This document shows, piece after piece, positions 44,914-54,040 of a DNA stretch of 64,000 nucleotides. Position numbers and translations under genes: made by a program. Origin of the DNA: Streptomyces phaeoluteigriseus. Lineage in GTDB: Bacteria; Actinomycetota; Actinomycetes; Streptomycetales; Streptomycetaceae. How positions within the stretch are numbered: the first letter of the stretch is position 1; every line of letters starts with the position of its first letter. The stretch spans positions 148,082 to 212,081 of the forward strand of contig NZ_MPOH02000009.1 of NCBI RefSeq assembly GCF_001896135.2, written 5' to 3'. A model generated the notes under the pieces. It had not been told where the DNA came from and did not search any database. It saw only the letters and a list, made by a program, of their open reading frames with translations.

Positions 44914-45564
44914 TCACTTCCGGCCGGCGGTCTGCTCGACCGCCCGCACGATCTTCACGTAACAGCCGCAGCGGCAGATGTTGCCGCTCATCCACTCCCT
45001 GATCTCCTCCGGCGAACCGGTGTGACCCTCCTTGATGCAACCCACCCCGGAGACGATCTGACCCGGGGTGCAGTAGCCGCACTGGAAGGCGTCCTCGTCG
45101 ATGAACGCCTGCTGCAAAGGGTGGAGTTCGCCGCCCTTGGCCAGGCCCTCGATCGTGGTGACCTCGGCGCTCTCCAGACGCACCGCGAGCGTCAGGCAGG
45201 CGTTGACCCGGTGGCCGTCGACCAGCACGGTGCACGCCCCGCAGGCCCCGGCGTTGCAGCCCTTCTTCGAGCCCGTCAGACCAAGATGCTCGCGGAGCAG
45301 GTCCAGCAGCGAGGTGCGGTTGTCGACCGTCACCGTCCGGCGGGTGCCGTTGACCGTCAAAGAGACACGGCTGGACGGCGGCCGCTCGGCGGCCGTCACC
45401 TCTTCCGCGCCGATGAGGGAGGTCCCTCCGACGACGCTCCCCGCGACGACCGCGCCGCCGACCACGGTACTCGTGGCGATGAAGGTGCGCCGAGTGGGCG
45501 CCGGGGAGGACTCGCCGGCTCCGGTGGGGGGTGGAGCGGCAGACTCGGGGAGTTCAGTGGACAT
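44914..45564 (-). CDS. [2Fe-2S] subunit with Tat signal (PaoA-like)
   Basis: 216 residues. TRRTFIATSTVVGGAVVAG near residues 24-43 is a twin-arginine signal sequence, so the folded oxidase would be exported. Two [2Fe-2S] sets follow: GCNAGACGACTV ... NACLT (plant-type) and QCGYCTPG ... NICRCGCY (helical). It passes electrons from the Mo site toward FAD. It heads the operon, with 301 bases upstream to the cupin gene that contain the shared CTCCCCCCTT motif. Confidence 0.9.
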   Translation of the reverse strand: MSTELPESAAPPPTGAGESSPAPTRRTFIATSTVVGGAVVAGSVVGGTSLIGAEEVTAAERPPSSRVSLTVNGTRRTVTVDNRTSLLDLLREHLGLTGSKKGCNAGACGACTVLVDGHRVNACLTLAVRLESAEVTTIEGLAKGGELHPLQQAFIDEDAFQCGYCTPGQIVSGVGCIKEGHTGSPEEIREWMSGNICRCGCYVKIVRAVEQTAGRK

Positions 45565-45715
45565 ACGTACGCCTTCGTATCGCGGACGGATCGGCCGTAC
45601 ACATCGGCGGGACGGGAAAGTGGATCGTCGTCACCGCGGGGAAGCCGGCAACCGCGCGCTCTGGCGGCGGCTGCCGGTCACTTGGGGAGTCTTGCACCAC
45701 CGGCAACTTTCGTGG

Positions 45716-45740
45716 CAGGGAGACTTTCCTCCCCCCTTGA
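45716..45740 (-). promoter_or_regulatory. Shared motif upstream of the molybdo-oxidase operon (copy A)
   Basis: CAGGGAG, six bases, CTCCCCCCTT on the plus strand, about 150 bases upstream of the iron-sulfur subunit start. Closely related copies lie at 49380 (MFS) and 51869 (XRE/ADH spacer). The three-way recurrence inside the 14-kb island suggests one regulator, perhaps the XRE protein at 51924. Inference from sequence similarity only. Confidence 0.55.
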
Positions 45741-45865
45741 AGCTCCGTCAGAAGTGACTGACCGACGTCATCGGGGGCACTTGCGCGCGCAGCAAGGCAG
45801 GCGGCAGTCCCCGGGACGCCGTGACGTCCTGAGCGAGCCCCGGGTGCGCGTGGGATGGGCCGGGG

Positions 45866-46279
45866 CTACTGGTCGCGGGTGCGGCGGCCGTTGTACTGCT
45901 GGTCGGTGACCGGCTCGGCCCACGTGGTCTCGGGAGTGCCGTCGCCCGTGCCCTCCCACAGGGCGACGTGCTCCATGAAGCGGTCGGGGACGGCGCCGTG
46001 CCAGTGTTCCTCGTTCGGCGGGCACGCGACCGTCTCGCCGGGGTGGGCCTCGAAGACGGTGCCGTCCCGGGTGCCGATCAGGGCGATGCCGGAAACGACG
46101 TGCAGGGTCTGGCCCAGGGCGTGGGAGTGCCAGTTGGTGCGGGCGCCCGGCGAGAAGCGGACCAGATTGGCGCGCATCCGCGACGGCTCCTGGCCGGCCA
46201 CGATGACGTCCCACCACACGTCGCCGGTGAACCAGTCCGCCGGGGCCTTGCTGCTGGGCTGCTGCTTGATGAATTCCAT
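45866..46279 (-). CDS. Cupin-domain protein
   Basis: 137 residues, single cupin. Metal ligands are visible in TNWHSHALGQTLHVVSG (His, His, Gln/His) and in EEHWHGAVPD. Likely a small metal-dependent dioxygenase/isomerase or detoxifying enzyme, of the kind often found beside SDRs. GGGAG lies upstream of ATG 46279. Same strand and 36 bases from the next SDR gene, so probably in one operon with it. Confidence 0.82.
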   Translation of the reverse strand: MEFIKQQPSSKAPADWFTGDVWWDVIVAGQEPSRMRANLVRFSPGARTNWHSHALGQTLHVVSGIALIGTRDGTVFEAHPGETVACPPNEEHWHGAVPDRFMEHVALWEGTGDGTPETTWAEPVTDQQYNGRRTRDQ

Positions 46280-46315
46280 GGTGTCTCTCAGCTCCCTTTC
46301 ATGCGTTGGCTGTCT

Positions 46316-47083
46316 TCAGCGAGCGACGTAGCCACCGTCCACGGGGAGGGCGACACCGACGACGAAACCCGCTCCAAGGCTGCACAGCCACAGGACCGCC
46401 TGGGCGATCTCCTCGGCGGTGCCGAGCCGGTTGATGGGCTGGTTGGCCTCGGCCTCGGCGCGGTCGAGTTCTCCCTTGGCGATCATGTCGCTGACCATGG
46501 GGGTGTCGATGGTGCCGGGGCAGACGGCGTTGATGCGGATGCCTCGGGGGGCGTATTCGAGTGCCGCGCTGCTCGTCAGGCCGATGACTCCGTGCTTGGA
46601 GGCGTGGTAGGAGGCGCGGCCGGGCAGGCCGACCAGGCCGCCCAGGGAGGAGCAGTTGACGATCGCGCCGCTGCCCTGGGCACGCATGTGCCGCAGCTCG
46701 TGCTTCATGCACGCCCAGACGCCGCGCAGGTTGATGGCGTTGACGCGGTCGAACCGCTCGGCGGGCTCGTCGGCGGCGTCGCTGGGCGGGATCTGGATGC
46801 CGGCGTTGTTGTAGGCCATGTCGAGGCGGCCGAAGGTCTCCACGGTGCGGTCGACGGCGGCGGCGACCTGGTCCTCGTCGCTGACGTCGCAGGTGAGGGC
46901 GAGGACTTGGTGGCCGGCGTCGGTGAGTTCCTTCGCGGCAGCGTTCAGGGCCGTCTCGTCGATGTCGGTGAGGGCGACGGCGGCTCCGGACGCGGCGAAC
47001 GCGCGGGCGGTCGCCAGGCCCATACCGGCACCGGCGCCGGTGACGAGGGCGACCTGGCCGTTGAAGTCGTATGAGGGGTTCAC
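46316..47083 (-). CDS. Short-chain dehydrogenase
   Basis: 255-residue classical SDR: VTGAGAGMGLATARAFA, NNAGIQIP, and NCSSLGGLVGL with YHASKHGVIGLT (Ser-Tyr-Lys triad). GTG start at 47083. The coenzyme loop VALTDIDE suggests NAD. Follows a related SDR by 97 bases on the same strand. Confidence 0.88.
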   Translation of the reverse strand: MNPSYDFNGQVALVTGAGAGMGLATARAFAASGAAVALTDIDETALNAAAKELTDAGHQVLALTCDVSDEDQVAAAVDRTVETFGRLDMAYNNAGIQIPPSDAADEPAERFDRVNAINLRGVWACMKHELRHMRAQGSGAIVNCSSLGGLVGLPGRASYHASKHGVIGLTSSAALEYAPRGIRINAVCPGTIDTPMVSDMIAKGELDRAEAEANQPINRLGTAEEIAQAVLWLCSLGAGFVVGVALPVDGGYVAR

Positions 47084-47180
47084 GTGGTGTTGTCCCTTCA
47101 GGTGGGGAGATGTGGCGGCACGACTGATGTCAGGGATGCCTGAATGAACTGCGGCGGCACGAGTCCCTGCCGAGACGCCG

Positions 47181-47948
47181 TCAGACGGTCTGGCCGCCGT
47201 CGACGACCAGGGCGTGGCCGGTGGTGAAGGATGCGGCGTCCGAGCAGAGCCAGAGCACAGCGGCTGCGATCTCTTCCGGTGTGCCGAGGCGTCCGATCGG
47301 CTCGTCCGCGATCAGGGCGTCCCGTCCCCCGGGGGTGCTTTCGGCGAAGCGCTGGATCATCTCGGTGTCGATGATGCCGGGACAGACGGCGTTGACACGG
47401 ATCCCGGATGCCGCGTAGTCGAGGGCGGTGGAGCGGGTCAGGCCGACGACGCCGTGCTTGGCCGCGGCGTAGGCCGCCTGTCCCTTGAAGCCCTTGACGC
47501 CGGCGCCGGAGGAGGCGTTGACGATCGCGCCGCCTCCGTTCTGAAGCATCAGGGGGATCTGGTGCTTCATGCACAGGAACATCCCGGTCAGGCTGACCCC
47601 GACGACACGGTCCCACTCGTCCTTCGCGATGTCCGCGGCCGGTTTGACCGGTTGCTCGACGCCGGCGTTGTTGAAGGCGACGTCCAGTCGTCCGAACGCC
47701 CGGATGGTGTCGTCCAGCGCGGATTTCACGTCGTCATCGCTGGTGACGTCACAGGCGAGGGCCAGAGCCTGTCCGCCCGCTTCCTCGACGAGCCGTGCGG
47801 TCTCCCGCAGACCGTCCGCGGACAGGTCGGCCAGGGCGACGCGGGCACCCGCGCGGGCGAAGGCGACGGCGGTGGTGCGGCCGATACCGGAGCCGGCTCC
47901 GGTCACGAAGGCCACCTTGCCAGTGAAGGCCGTGCTGCTCACAGTCAT
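47181..47948 (-). CDS. Short-chain dehydrogenase
   Basis: 255-residue classical SDR very similar in plan to the next gene (about the same length, both with the GIRxNAVCPGxIDTxM motif): [38 protein letters not shown]. Probably arose by duplication with its neighbour. ATG 47948, ribosome binding site AGAGGA. Confidence 0.88.
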   Translation of the reverse strand: MTVSSTAFTGKVAFVTGAGSGIGRTTAVAFARAGARVALADLSADGLRETARLVEEAGGQALALACDVTSDDDVKSALDDTIRAFGRLDVAFNNAGVEQPVKPAADIAKDEWDRVVGVSLTGMFLCMKHQIPLMLQNGGGAIVNASSGAGVKGFKGQAAYAAAKHGVVGLTRSTALDYAASGIRVNAVCPGIIDTEMIQRFAESTPGGRDALIADEPIGRLGTPEEIAAAVLWLCSDAASFTTGHALVVDGGQTV

Positions 47949-48006
47949 GTACGGAGTCCTCTCGCTTGCTGGTACGTCGTCGGCCGTACGCGGATCCAGG
48001 CTTGAG

Positions 48007-49261
48007 TCAGTGCTGCGACGACACCTGTGCGGCCTCGTCGCGTCGCCGCTGCGCGGGAGCGCTGCTCCGGGCCACGACCCGGCCCTTGCCGGATGAGCCG
48101 TGGACGGCGAGGGCGATCAGGGGCAGCAGCGTGAGGGCGGCGATGACGGTGCCGACCAGGGGCGGCCTGTCAGGCCGAGGGTGGAGTCCAGGGCCGTACC
48201 CGCGAGCGCCGATCCGGCGGCGATGCCGGTGTTGAAGGCGGAGGTGGTCAGCGCCGAGGTGAGGGTGGGGGCGTCGCCCGCGAAGCGCATGGCGAGCGCG
48301 GTGACCACCGGGTTGACGGTGAAGCCGGTCAGGCCCATGAGGAAGACCAGGAGGGTGGCCGTCACCGGGTTGCCGGACAGCGGGATCATCAGGAGCAGGA
48401 CCAGGGCGGTGGCCGCGGCGGCCGTGATGGTGGCGGCCATCGGACGCCGGTCGCCCAGGCGGCCTCCCGTGGTGGTGCCGCCCAGGGCGCCGAAACCGAA
48501 GGCGATCAGGACGAGCGGTACGGCACCTGCGGGGATCCCTGCGCGGTCGGTCAGCAGCGGCGTGACATAGGTGTACGTCGCCAGGACACCGCCCATGATC
48601 AGCATCGCGGCGGCGAGCGCCAGCCACAGCCGGCCCTGGCGCAGAGCCCGGACCTCGGCCCGGAGGGACACCTCGACGCGCTGCTCATGGGCCGGAATGA
48701 AGCGACCGATGAACACGGCGGCGAGCCCGGACAGGACCGCCAGGGCCCAGAAGGGGCCACGCCAGCCGGTGAACTGACCGGCGAAGGAGCCGACCGGCAC
48801 GCCGATGACGTTGGCCAGGGTCAGACCACCGATCATGACGCCCGTGGCGCGGGTGGCGTTGCGCGGCCCGGCAGCGGTGGTGGCGACGACGAAGCCGACG
48901 GACCAGAACGCTCCGGTGGCCAGGGCGGTGACGGCGCGGGCGGCGAGGACGATCGTGAAGGACGCGCTGAGGGCAGCGACCAGATGTCCGAGGCAGAACA
49001 CGGACAGGGCCAGGATCAGCGTCCGGCGCTGGGGAAGGCGCAGGGTCGCCATGGCCATGGTCGCGCGCCGACGATCATGCCGATGGCGAAGGCGGTGATC
49101 AGCAGGCCGGCGTGGGAGACGCTGACCCCGAGGTCACCGGCCAGCTCCGGCAGCAGGCCGGCGACGACGAACTCGGTGGTCCCCATCAGGAACGTGCCGG
49201 CGGCGAGCACCCACACGACGAAGGGGAGCTTGCCGGGGGTGGTCCCGGATGCGGAAGGCAT
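48007..49261 (-). pseudogene. MFS (DHA1-type) drug/sugar efflux transporter, two frameshifts
   Basis: From ATG 49261 the protein starts MPSASGTTPGKLPFVVWVLA and TTEFVVAGLLPELAGDLGVS, typical of Cmx/AraJ-like transporters. Near 49060 the frame shifts (ARPWPWRP versus the expected MAMATLRLPQRRTLILAL), then ~290 codons continue with conserved helices. Near 48165 it shifts again (TGRPWSAP versus [20 protein letters not shown]), ending in TGA at 48007-48009. Together the three pieces give a normal ~415-residue pump. Copy B of the shared motif lies about 120 bases upstream. Confidence 0.8.
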
Positions 49262-49379
49262 ACGTGGGGTCTCTCCTTGCGTGGAAATCGAGGGATCATG
49301 GTGGCGGCTGAAGCCGTCGCGGCGGACAGTGGACAGCGCGGCCACGTCTTCGACGGTCCCGTGCAGTGAACCGGACGAT

Positions 49380-49404
49380 AAGGGGAGAATCTCCTCCCCC
49401 TTCG
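49380..49404 (-). promoter_or_regulatory. Shared motif upstream of the MFS gene (copy B)
   Basis: AAGGGGAGAATCTCCTCCCC followed by CTTCG on the plus strand. It keeps the AGGG and CCCCCTT ends of copies A and C and is nearly a palindrome. Position fits an operator of the leftward MFS transcript. Confidence 0.5.
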
Positions 49405-49426
49405 TAGGAGCGAACGGTGGGGCGGG

Positions 49427-49957
49427 TCAGGGCGCGGCTTCAATGGTGATCTCGTCCGCGGTGGCGAGCCGCTCGGTGCCGCCGCCGGCCATGTGCCCGA
49501 GGATGACCAGGCCGGTCGCGTACGGGGCGTCGCGGTAGTAGGTGGCGAGCTGGTTCCAGGGGGCGTAGTACGCCAGGTCACCGACCTCGGGGTCGGCGCC
49601 TTCCGGGGCGCCGGAGGTGGACAGCTTCCGGGGCAGATCGGCGATCTTCTCGGCCTGGTTGAGGTCGCGCAGGGAGAGCGTCAGGGGGAGCTGGGCGACG
49701 AAGTCGCGGGCGGTGGGGCTGTCGTTCAGGGTGGCGGCGACGGGGTGGCCGTCGAGGGTGAGCCTGATGTTCATCGCGGTTGTCCTGCCGGTCGGTGTGG
49801 TGGCTGCCGGGGCTGTCGATGCCTGCGGCGACGCGGGCTCGGAGGAGGACGAGGAGGCGGAGGCAGGCGGGGAATCGTCGGTGCAGGCGGTCATGCCCAG
49901 CAGCAGGGCGGCGGCCGGGACCACGCGGGCGAGAGCGCGAAAGGGGGCGGGGTTCAC
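49427..49957 (-). CDS. Lipoprotein with cyclophilin-like domain
   Basis: 176 residues. Signal peptide with lipobox LGMTAC (Cys about 25), a Ser/Pro/Ala-rich linker, then a ~115-residue cyclophilin-like fold (MNIRLTLDGHPVAATLNDS, TARDFVAQLPLTLSL, LAYYAPWNQLATYYRD, EITIEAAP) found as free-standing proteins in many bacteria. The binding surface differs from proline isomerases, and the function is unknown. GTG 49957; 15 bases from the downstream end of the SDR gene, same strand. Confidence 0.82.
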   Translation of the reverse strand: MNPAPFRALARVVPAAALLLGMTACTDDSPPASASSSSSEPASPQASTAPAATTPTGRTTAMNIRLTLDGHPVAATLNDSPTARDFVAQLPLTLSLRDLNQAEKIADLPRKLSTSGAPEGADPEVGDLAYYAPWNQLATYYRDAPYATGLVILGHMAGGGTERLATADEITIEAAP

Positions 49958-49972
49958 GGGGGCGTCCTGTGG

Positions 49973-50638
49973 CTAGTCGGGCAGAGGCTCGGCGTGGTGG
50001 CGGAAGCCGTCCCGCTTGGTGTGGATGTCGTACAGGCGCTGGGCCAGGACGTCGGGGCTGCTGTGCTCGGCGTCGGGCCGGATGGCTCCAGGGATGATCA
50101 GCTGGGCGGCGTGGATGTTTTCCGGGGCGAGCGCGTCGTGGAGCATGTGGGCGTAGGCGCTCTCGGCGGCGAAGGCGATCGAGGTGCCGGCGACCTTCGG
50201 GTTGGGGTGTACGGCGCTGGAGCCGTTGACGAACAGCAAGGTGCCGCGGCCGAGTTCGCGCATTCCGGGCAGGACGGCGTTCACGCAGGTGACGGGGCCC
50301 TTGACGGAGAAAGCGAGCGGGGCGTCGAGGTCGTCGGCGCTGGTATCGAGAACCGGCTTCATGAAGTCGGCGCGGGGCACGGGGCTGTACTGGAGGACCT
50401 CGATGGGCCCCAGGTCGGCCGCGGCTGCGTACAGGGCCGCGGTCAGGGACTCGATGTCGAGGACGTCGGCCGTGTAGCCGTGCGCCTGGACGCCGTCACG
50501 GGCGAGGTCGGCTGCCAGGCCGTCCAGCTTCTCCGCGTCGCGGGCGATGAGGGCGACGGTGTGGCCGGCGACTCCGAAGCGGCGGGCAGTGGCCAGCCCG
50601 AGACCGGGGCCGGCGCCAACAAGGGCGAAGGTCGTCAT
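49973..50638 (-). CDS. Short-chain dehydrogenase (atypical)
   Basis: 221 residues. The cofactor loop is LVGAGPGLGLATARRFG; the catalytic Tyr region is altered (FAAESAYAHMLHDAL) and no YxxxK is visible, so it may be a non-classical or inactive SDR. ATG 50638 has AAGGAACTGACC upstream. Same strand as the alcohol dehydrogenase that precedes it by 85 bases. Confidence 0.8.
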   Translation of the reverse strand: MTTFALVGAGPGLGLATARRFGVAGHTVALIARDAEKLDGLAADLARDGVQAHGYTADVLDIESLTAALYAAAADLGPIEVLQYSPVPRADFMKPVLDTSADDLDAPLAFSVKGPVTCVNAVLPGMRELGRGTLLFVNGSSAVHPNPKVAGTSIAFAAESAYAHMLHDALAPENIHAAQLIIPGAIRPDAEHSSPDVLAQRLYDIHTKRDGFRHHAEPLPD

Positions 50639-50723
50639 GGTCAGTTCCTTGTGTGAGCGGGGGTGGTTGCCGGCCCGGGGCCGCACCGCCCCGGTGCGAC
50701 CCCGGGTGTGGACGCGTCTGCGC

Positions 50724-51740
50724 TCAGGGCTTGAGCAGGGCCTTGACGGCGCGGCGCTCGTCCATCGCCCGGTAGCCCTCGGCGACCTGGTCCAGGGGCA
50801 GGGTGAGATCGAAGACCTTGCCCGGGTCGATGCGGCCGGTCAGCACGCGATCGATCAGATCGGGCAGGTAGCCACGCACGGGGGCGGGACCGCCGCGCAG
50901 ACCGACGTGGGAGAAGAACAGCTCCTCGCCGTCGATGGCCACCTCGTGCGGGACGCCGACGAAGCCGACGTTGCCGCCGGGGCGGGCGGAGTGCAGGGCC
51001 TGCCGCATCGAATCCGCGGTGCCGACGCACTCCAGCACGCTGTCGGCGCCGATGCCGCCGGTGAGGTCCTTGACGCGGGCGATGCCTTCGTCGCCGCGCT
51101 CGGCCACGATGTCGGTGGCGCCGAATTCGAGGGCGAGCTTCTGCCGGGAGTCGTGCCGGGACATCGCGATGATCCGCTCCGCACCCAGTTCCTTCGCGGC
51201 GATGACACCGCACAGGCCGACCGCTCCGTCGCCGACCACGACGGCCGTCGAGCCTGGCCTCACCTCGGCGGCGAGGGCGGCGTACCAGCCGGTGCCCATC
51301 ACGTCGGACACGGCGAGCAGGCTGGGAACCGTCTCGGCGCCCGGGTGCTCGTCCGTGGCGACCAGGGTGCCGTGGGCGTTGGGGATGCGCACGTAGTCGG
51401 CCTGGCAGGTGCTCATGAACTCGCGGTTCAGACAGGAGGACTGCCAGCCGTTCAGGCAGTTCACGCAGGTGTTGTCCGAGGTGGCGAAGGAACCGACCAC
51501 GAACTGGCCCGGCTTGACGTTGGTGACCTCGCTGCCGGTCTCCTCGACGATGCCGACGTACTCGTGCCCCATCGGGTGCGGGTCGCCTACTGGCTCGAGA
51601 CCGCGATACGGCCACAGGTCCGAGCCGCACACACAGGTGGCGACCGTACGGATCACCGCGTCGGTCGGCTCAATGATCTTCGGGTCGTCCAGGGTCTCGA
51701 AGCGCACATCGCCGGGGGCGTGAATGACTGCTCCGCGCAT
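50724..51740 (-). CDS. Zinc-dependent alcohol dehydrogenase (MDR family)
   Basis: 338 residues. Catalytic-zinc ligands are Cys in CVCGSDLWPYRG and His-Glu in MGHEYVG; the cofactor fold is VVVGDGAVGLCGVIAAKELG. The structural zinc loop is reduced (TCVNCLNGWQSSC). It oxidises or reduces an alcohol/aldehyde with NAD(P). ATG 51740, AAGGAAG upstream. It is divergent from an XRE regulator 183 bases away, the third such pair. Confidence 0.88.
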   Translation of the reverse strand: MRGAVIHAPGDVRFETLDDPKIIEPTDAVIRTVATCVCGSDLWPYRGLEPVGDPHPMGHEYVGIVEETGSEVTNVKPGQFVVGSFATSDNTCVNCLNGWQSSCLNREFMSTCQADYVRIPNAHGTLVATDEHPGAETVPSLLAVSDVMGTGWYAALAAEVRPGSTAVVVGDGAVGLCGVIAAKELGAERIIAMSRHDSRQKLALEFGATDIVAERGDEGIARVKDLTGGIGADSVLECVGTADSMRQALHSARPGGNVGFVGVPHEVAIDGEELFFSHVGLRGGPAPVRGYLPDLIDRVLTGRIDPGKVFDLTLPLDQVAEGYRAMDERRAVKALLKP

Positions 51741-51868
51741 GGGGTGCTTCCTTCGGTGCGGGGATCGGTGAGCCGCAGTCGTCGTGAGGAACGACTGCTC
51801 ACGATCGAGGCTCACACGTGAGGGCAGGCGCGGAAAAGCGGAGAAAAATATCCCAGGAGGGAAATATC

Positions 51869-51893
51869 CAGGGAGGAAACTCTCCCCCCTTAC
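51869..51893. promoter_or_regulatory. Shared motif in the ADH-XRE spacer (copy C)
   Basis: CAGGGAG, six bases, CTCCCCCCTT (identical to copy A in these 17 positions), 31 bases before the XRE start. Just upstream the unit AAATATCC(C)AGG repeats twice (51847-51860 and 51862-51873). The site could serve both divergent promoters. Confidence 0.55.
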
Positions 51894-51923
51894 GCAGGTG
51901 CGATGGGTGTCATGCTGGGAAGC

Positions 51924-52793
51924 ATGACCGCCAACGTTCCCCTCGATGAGCTGGGAGAATTCCTCAAGAAGCGCCGCTCCGAGCTGAGCCCGCGCACGGT
52001 CGGACTGCCCGAGAGCGACAGGCCCCGCCGGGTGGAGGGGCTGCGCCGCGAGGAGGTCGCCCAGCTCGCCAGCATCAGCACCGACTACTACACCCGCCTG
52101 GAACAAGGCCGTATGCAGGCGTCGGCGCCCGTGCTGGATGTCCTCGCCCGGGTGCTCCATCTGGACGACGACGAGCGGGGTTACCTCTTCCAGCTCGCCG
52201 GCAAGACCACCACCCGCACCCGGCGCCGCGGCCGGCAGAAGGTCCAGCCACAGTTGCAGAGGGTCCTGGACGACCTCACCGCCACTCCGGCCATCGTGCA
52301 GGGCCGGCGCGGGGACATTCTTGCCTGGAACGCGCTGGCCGCCGGCCTGGTCACCGACTTCTCCCGCCTCCCGGAGAAGCACCGCAACTACCCGCGGATC
52401 ATCTTCACGGACCCCGCCATGCGCACCCTGTACGCAGACTGGGAGAGCTCCGCGCACATCGCCGTCGCCCAACTGCGCATGGAGGCCGCGAAGTATCCCG
52501 AAGACCCGCGCCTGATCGAGCTGGTCGGTGAACTGTCCATGCACGACAAGCAGTTCGCCCGCTGGTGGGGCGATCACCACGTCGCCGCCCGCACCGTGGG
52601 CACGAAGATCCTCAACCATCCGGTCGTCGGCGAACTCGTCCTGGACTGGGACACCCTCACCGCCAACACGGACCCCGACCAGCACCTCACCGTCTGGACC
52701 GCCGCGCCCGGCTCCCCCACCCACGAACGGCTGCGCATCCTGGCCTCCTGGGCCGCCGACCAGGACCTGCCGGCCTCCTCCCCCGTCATCTGA
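51924..52793 (+). CDS. XRE-family regulator with MmyB-like ligand domain
   Basis: 289 residues, same architecture as the regulators at 32741 and 38009: RRVEGLRREEVAQLASISTD and YYTRLEQGR for DNA binding, and a MmyB-like C-terminal domain (ILAWNALAAGLVTDFSRLPE, YADWESSAHIAVAQLR). ATG 51924 has GGGAAG at good spacing. Likely controls the divergent alcohol dehydrogenase, and the repeated motif suggests further targets in the island. Confidence 0.87.
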   Translation: MTANVPLDELGEFLKKRRSELSPRTVGLPESDRPRRVEGLRREEVAQLASISTDYYTRLEQGRMQASAPVLDVLARVLHLDDDERGYLFQLAGKTTTRTRRRGRQKVQPQLQRVLDDLTATPAIVQGRRGDILAWNALAAGLVTDFSRLPEKHRNYPRIIFTDPAMRTLYADWESSAHIAVAQLRMEAAKYPEDPRLIELVGELSMHDKQFARWWGDHHVAARTVGTKILNHPVVGELVLDWDTLTANTDPDQHLTVWTAAPGSPTHERLRILASWAADQDLPASSPVI

Positions 52794-53129
52794 CCGCGAC
52801 GGGCCGCCGCCATGAGGGCGGCTGGAAGACTTGTTCCGAACGCTGACGGTGCTGTCCTGTGCAGCGGCTACCCGGAGCCCGGCCCCGCGCGACAGGCAGG
52901 TTCCTGGCAAGCCTTGAAGAGACGGCTGCACGGCCCGTACTACTGCTCGGGGTCCGCCGCGGGGAGAAGATGAGCCACGCCCTCATCGACGGCGTCAAAC
53001 GATCCGTCGGGGGCGGATTCCTGTATGCCCGTGGACATCCACGGTCAGATCACGAGCCGCTGCACGTCCATCAAGCCGCGCTCTCCCGTGCGGTGTTCCG
53101 CCGGCAGGATGTACGTGCGCAGACCGCAG
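52794..53129. other. Intergenic/decayed region
   Basis: 336 bases following the XRE gene. Frames open here show no recognisable family; probably the lost N-terminal part of the sugar kinase remnant that follows. Confidence 0.45.
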
Positions 53130-53440
53130 GCGGCCGCGCCCTCGTCCTGATCACGTTCGGCTCGCGGGGCGCCTGGGCCGTCGGCCGCGACGCCAACGTG
53201 CATGTGCCCGCTCCGGTGGTCGAGGTCGTCGACACGGTCGGAGCGGGCGACGCCTTCACCGCCGGGGCACTCGCCCACCCGCACCACGCCGACCGGCTCA
53301 ACCGAGAAGGCGTCGACGCTCTCGGGGCCGGCGACCTCGCCCGGCTGCTGTCCTACGCCGTGGAGATCGCTGCCGACACCTGCACCCGCGCCGGCGCCCA
53401 GCCTCCGTACCGCGACGACGGTGTGCCGCCCCCCGGCTAG
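53130..53440 (+). pseudogene. PfkB-family carbohydrate kinase, C-terminal remnant
   Basis: About 100 codons encode the end of a PfkB (ribokinase/fructokinase-like) protein: [18 protein letters not shown] and the anion-hole/base motif [16 protein letters not shown]. The N-terminal two thirds, including the sugar-binding region, are absent. Ends at TAG 53438-53440. Confidence 0.75.
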
Positions 53441-53498
53441 CGGCAGTGGCCGTGCCTGGATACCCGTCGATCCCTCATGTCGCCGGCTCGTCCGGCAC

Positions 53499-53800
53499 TC
53501 ACTCCGGAGCCTCGGGCGCGTCCAGACGGGCCCAGACCGGTCCGAGAGCCTCCAACGCCTCCCGGTACACCGCATAAGCCTCGTCGAGTACGGCGACCCG
53601 GTCGGGGCGGGGTTCGTGGCGGCTGAGTACGGCGGGGGTGGCGCGCGGGTCCGTCACGTCGTCGAGCAGTCCGACGGCGGTGGCGGCGAGAAGAGCCGCT
53701 CCCCGGGCGGCGCTCTCCGCCACGTCGCTCACCACGACCGGCCGCCGCAGAGCGTCGGCGAACATCTGAAGCCACCATCCACCGGGCCGATCGTCCCATG
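53499..53800 (-). pseudogene. FGGY-family carbohydrate kinase, C-terminal remnant
   Basis: About 100 codons match the end of a xylulokinase/gluconokinase-like FGGY protein: WWLQMFADALRRPVVVSD, then SAARGAALLAATAVG and a helical tail ending PEAPE. The 5' part stops about 70 bases short of the arm-type repeats at 53872, so the element boundary probably cut this gene. Confidence 0.7.
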
Positions 53801-53871
53801 TAGCCGGTCGGCGCGCCCTGACCGTCATCCGTCCGACGGCGTTGCTCTTCTTCCTTCGATGCGCCTTGAAT

Positions 53872-53890
53872 GGGCGTCATCTGAGCGTCA
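53872..53890 (+). repeat. Arm-type repeat pair near the right end
   Basis: GGGCGTCA (53872-53879) and GAGCGTCA (53883-53890), 11 bp apart, about 150 bases before the right 68-bp copy. The distance to the core matches the left side (146 bases). Confidence 0.65.
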
Positions 53891-54040
53891 AGAGTTTTTG
53901 AGCGATGCCACGGCGCTCGGGCGACTCAGACCGCGCCCGGCTACAAAACCACAGATCAGCGTATGCATGACGCGCGAACCGTCCGCTCGACCCGCTGCAT
54001 GAAGGAAAACAGGTCGAGCCGACGCCTGAGTCAGGAAACG

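Noticed and set aside
51741..52931. Extension of the ADH frame antisense to the XRE regulator
   Set aside because: It is a shadow of the XRE gene. The ADH family starts at 51740 with a ribosome binding site.
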